In this document: piece after piece, positions 14,753 through 17,091 of the stretch
Layout of the letters: every line of letters starts with the position of its first letter
Position numbering within the stretch: the stretch's first letter is position 1
From: an uncultured Clostridium sp.
GTDB lineage: Bacteria; Bacillota; Clostridia; Lachnospirales; Lachnospiraceae
DNA length: 17,091 bases
NCBI GenBank assembly: GCA_900552885.1
Contig: USBM01000016.1
Location: 1 to 17,091, forward strand
Reading direction: 5' to 3'
Program-made: the position numbers and the translations under genes
The notes under the pieces: model-generated
The model's input: only the letters and a program-made list of their open reading frames with translations
Told to the model about the DNA's origin: nothing
Database searches by the model: none

Positions 14753-16141
14753 TCACACCAATACAACATAATATTCACACTTTGCGAAGGCGACTAGGTC
14801 GCCTTCTTCTATTTTGTAATCTTTGCCTGCTTCCACTTCTTCCCCATTTAGATATGTGCCGTTGGTAGAATTAAGATCCAACAGATATATACCATCTGCT
14901 TTTTCCATAATTTTTGCATGTAACCGGCTGATTCCGCGTTCCTTTAATACATATGTGCAGCCTTCTGCCATGCTCCCGATTACAACCGTTCCGTTTTGTA
15001 ATGTAATTGCAGGGTAACGATCTTTTTCCAACGATTCCAGATGCAGAATCTTATTTGTATGTTCTGCAACAAGATGATTATCTGTGTCTGCCATTCCATC
15101 CAATTGGGACAATAGCGTCGTTTCCCCTATCTGGGAAGCATTCTCCTTATCCATGAGGATTTCCTGTGTTCCTTGCTCTGTTCGATCTGATTTTTCCTGC
15201 AATCTGCCAGATCGTATCTTAACACGCTCATTATTACGCTGTAGATATTCCTGCATAATCTCATCTACTGATTCTTTCTCCTTATCCGGTATCAACCCAA
15301 TTACCAGACCCACAAGCAGTACAATTCCAATCAACAGATATCTCATATATACATAGGAAAGCACACCGGCAATCCATCCTATAAGCAATACCAGATCTGC
15401 TAATGCAACTATGCCCACTAGTATACACAGAAACAAAGATCTATTTTTTTGATGATGTTCTTGGTCAGTTTGTCTTTTCCCGATATTCATATCTTGTCCT
15501 TTTTGATATAGATTTTCCTGCTCTGTTATTACTATCCCCTCACCGGATACCCTTTCCTCTTTCCTTTGTTCAGATAAACAATCACGACTCCCCCTCTGAT
15601 GTCTTTTCATCTTTTCCCTGAATCCTACAAGTGCCTCTTTTGTTATTTCCTGTTCCGTCACCACATCATAAAATCCCATTACCAACAACACAATGTCATC
15701 CTGCTTTTTGTCGATATACTGTAACCACTCTGTAATAAGATCCCGAAGTTCCCCTTGGGAAACATCCCGATCCGGATAATAACAAAATTGCAGACCGCCC
15801 GTCTCTACATCCATAAAAACCGCCCTGCTATCCCACACAATTCCATCGGGTTCTAACAAGTAATCATCTAATACACATATAGCGTCTATCACCGATTCCA
15901 CCATGCGATACACCCGTTCATATGTAAACGGAAGGTGCCCCATTACTAAATATAAACTTGTGTGCCATTGTAACCGATAGTACAGACTACTCTGTCCGTT
16001 CATGGTTCTGATCTCATACGATAGAAAATATGGCACATCATGATACTGAAATAACTGATTCTCATACGTTTCCCCTGATTCTGTCTCTCTTGGAATCACA
16101 AGATAACTATGAATCCCCTCTTTTATCAACTGCATCTGCAA
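14753..16141 (-). CDS. FHA-domain membrane protein of a Tad/Flp pilus-type locus
   Basis: A 462-residue protein with three parts. Residues 1-180 are a cytoplasmic-looking N-terminal domain of the type found before FHA domains in Firmicute pilus loci (LYYRLQWHTSLYLVMGHLPF, FCYYPDRDVSQGEL). Residues about 235-287 hold two membrane segments. Residues about 376-462 are an FHA domain with GSMAEG, ISRLHA and LNSTNGTYLNG, the residues that read phosphothreonine. An IGETTLLSQLD segment (338-348) between them could be the phosphothreonine target. FHA proteins in such loci are thought to regulate pilus assembly. The start is a TTG: AAGGAGG is 10 bases before it and 16 before the nearby ATG at 16135. 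It overlaps the TadE-like gene by 35 bases. Confidence 0.9.
   Translation of the reverse strand: MQMQLIKEGIHSYLVIPRETESGETYENQLFQYHDVPYFLSYEIRTMNGQSSLYYRLQWHTSLYLVMGHLPFTYERVYRMVESVIDAICVLDDYLLEPDGIVWDSRAVFMDVETGGLQFCYYPDRDVSQGELRDLITEWLQYIDKKQDDIVLLVMGFYDVVTEQEITKEALVGFREKMKRHQRGSRDCLSEQRKEERVSGEGIVITEQENLYQKGQDMNIGKRQTDQEHHQKNRSLFLCILVGIVALADLVLLIGWIAGVLSYVYMRYLLIGIVLLVGLVIGLIPDKEKESVDEIMQEYLQRNNERVKIRSGRLQEKSDRTEQGTQEILMDKENASQIGETTLLSQLDGMADTDNHLVAEHTNKILHLESLEKDRYPAITLQNGTVVIGSMAEGCTYVLKERGISRLHAKIMEKADGIYLLDLNSTNGTYLNGEEVEAGKDYKIEEGDLVAFAKCEYYVVLV
14786..14806. terminator. Perfect palindromic hairpin in the 3' coding end of the FHA gene, possible terminator for the + genes
   Basis: GAAGGCGAC (14786-14794) and GTCGCCTTC (14798-14806) form a 9-pair stem with a 3-base loop. 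On the + strand it is followed by TTCTATTTTG, a modest T-run. It encodes EGDLVAF in the FHA gene, and may end the convergent transcript from the paralogue pair that stops at 14727. Confidence 0.4.
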
Positions 16142-16472
16142 TACTTTGCCACCTCCTTAGATTCTGGATTGGATTACCGGCATCTTTCCTAAGTTCCACT
16201 TTAACATCCGCATATCTTTCCGATCTCTCTACTGTTGCAACACTTGTCCCACCTCTCTTATGAATAGAAACCTCATCCGCCCCAGCATCATCTGTAGTCA
16301 AAATGTATTCCTGATATAATGCGGCCGATGCAAGATACATCTGCTCTGCCGCCTCCACATAATAGAGAAATGCTGTAATATATAAAAATACACATAGCAG
16401 GAAAACCGGCATCAATATGGTCATTTCTACTACGATATTTCCCCTGTTTTTCCTCTGTCTGTTGTATATCAT
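16107..16472 (-). CDS. TadE-like pseudopilin
   Basis: A 121-residue protein with the TadE/pseudopilin pattern: a short basic start (MIYNRQRKNRGN), then IVVEMTILMPVFLLCVFLYI with Glu five residues into the hydrophobic run, as in prepilin-like proteins processed near the glycine. A helical extracytoplasmic part follows. TadE-like proteins are minor pilins of Tad/Flp pili. The ATG at 16472 is preferred because GGGAGG lies 11 bases upstream; an ATG at 16493 in the same frame has no ribosome site and would overlap the preceding gene by 13 bases. The 3' end overlaps the FHA gene by 35 bases. Confidence 0.85.
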   Translation of the reverse strand: MIYNRQRKNRGNIVVEMTILMPVFLLCVFLYITAFLYYVEAAEQMYLASAALYQEYILTTDDAGADEVSIHKRGGTSVATVERSERYADVKVELRKDAGNPIQNLRRWQSIADAVDKRGDS

Positions 16473-16480
16473 TTTCCAAC

Positions 16481-17091
16481 CTACCTCCCACATCTTTGAC
16501 AGGGGCCTAATCCCGGCACTTCTTTTTTTCGTACCCTTGAAACAGTCCGCTTCAATCCACTACAATCCCGGTTACAGTGATATACCCTGCCATCCTTTGC
16601 AATATAATAATTCCCTGTCTTTCTTCTGCCACAATACCGACACGGAGATAATCCCGCCGTACCGGATGTTTTCCGAACCTTCAATTCGAGATGGGTACAA
16701 TCTCTTCTCATGTGATACACTTCCTGATTCGGTGTAATGAACACATAACAATCCTCTTCCTCTCCCGGTTCAAATCCTAAAAATGCTTTCTGTTTGATCA
16801 CATTTGTTCTTCGCATCCGATATGTTCCCAAAAAAGGGATGTCCATGCCAAAGCTGTAATCGGCCTGTGCATAGAATATTTTGGGATTTGTGCCATCTGT
16901 TCTCTTCGATATAACAACGCCATTTTTCCCACCTGATACATTATTCTCAACCCATACATCATCACCGATATAATCCCGGAATTGAGATAATAATATTCCT
17001 GCGTTACCTGCCGTATATTGGTGATCTTCTTTCCTAAGTTGTTGTTCTAAGTAACTGTACTGAGCCGTATATCCCGCTGCCTCCGCAAGTG
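16481..17091 (-). CDS. Partial gene: pilus-locus protein with two YH...C...CxxCG motifs (N terminus outside window)
   Basis: The reading frame is open to the right edge, so the start is missing; about 202 residues are visible. An internal ATG at 16846 is not taken as the start because the frame continues with sensible sequence upstream (WVENNVSGGKNGVVISK). The last 90 residues contain a duplicated motif: VYHMRRDCTHL with SPCRYCGR (16625-16750) and VYHCNRDCSGL with GPCQRCGR (16484-16612). Each has a His, one Cys and a distal CxxC, a likely zinc site similar to the YH-x-C-L...CxxC modules at the ends of other bacterial proteins. The stop lies 8 bases before the preferred TadE start, so the two are one operon. 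The N-terminal part may be a second TadE/TadF-like pseudopilin, which cannot be seen here. Confidence 0.85.
   Translation of the reverse strand, partial: LAEAAGYTAQYSYLEQQLRKEDHQYTAGNAGILLSQFRDYIGDDVWVENNVSGGKNGVVISKRTDGTNPKIFYAQADYSFGMDIPFLGTYRMRRTNVIKQKAFLGFEPGEEEDCYVFITPNQEVYHMRRDCTHLELKVRKTSGTAGLSPCRYCGRRKTGNYYIAKDGRVYHCNRDCSGLKRTVSRVRKKEVPGLGPCQRCGR

Noticed and set aside
16473..16493. Seven extra N-terminal residues of the TadE-like protein
   Set aside because: The ATG at 16493 has no ribosome site and the region itself contains the GGGAGG site for the ATG at 16472.

Overview
The window looks like chromosomal DNA of an anaerobic, fermentative Firmicute, most likely a member of the Lachnospiraceae. 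The reasons are moderate A+T content, strong AGGAGG-type ribosome binding sites, a clostridial 2[4Fe-4S] ferredoxin, pyruvate formate-lyase, the gene order flavodoxin/SCP2 protein-dnaX-ybaB-recR, and an FHA/TadE-type pilus locus. The genus is not determinable from the sequence alone.

Region 1 (1-4135, + strand) is a formate-lyase module with an unusual build. The pyruvate formate-lyase gene (70-2109) stops just before the place where the glycyl radical domain normally begins. That domain is encoded separately as a 79-residue protein (2368-2607, RVSGYAV loop intact). Between them lies a 71-residue protein (2132-2347) whose first 30 residues match the radical protein. It has lost the radical loop and carries a CxxC-x6-C cluster instead. 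A 325-base structured and repetitive 3' region follows (2608-2931), then a strong terminator (2932-2962), then the PFL activase gene pflA (2992-3759) and a small ferredoxin gene (3924-4094). The likely working unit is split PFL plus radical subunit, activated by PflA, possibly reduced by the ferredoxin.

Region 2 (4152-7126, - strand) holds two genes of unknown function: a 127-residue soluble protein, then an 848-residue membrane-anchored extracytoplasmic protein whose C terminus resembles a degenerate C39-type peptidase. They run toward the ferredoxin gene and share its bidirectional terminator.

Region 3 (7218-12281, - strand) is housekeeping: a flavodoxin-like/SCP2 fusion, dnaX, ybaB and recR in close order (DNA replication and recombination repair), then a 6-phosphofructokinase with several active-site substitutions and its own terminator.

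Region 4 (12472-14727, + strand) starts from a divergent promoter region that carries an inverted pair of a 14-base motif. It encodes a secreted CapA-family metallophosphatase-like protein and two tandem paralogous membrane-anchored proteins of unknown function.

Region 5 (14753-17091, - strand, cut by the right edge) is part of a Tad/Flp pilus-type locus: a truncated gene with duplicated YH...C...CxxCG motifs, a TadE-like pseudopilin and a two-membrane-segment FHA protein, with overlapping or tightly packed reading frames.
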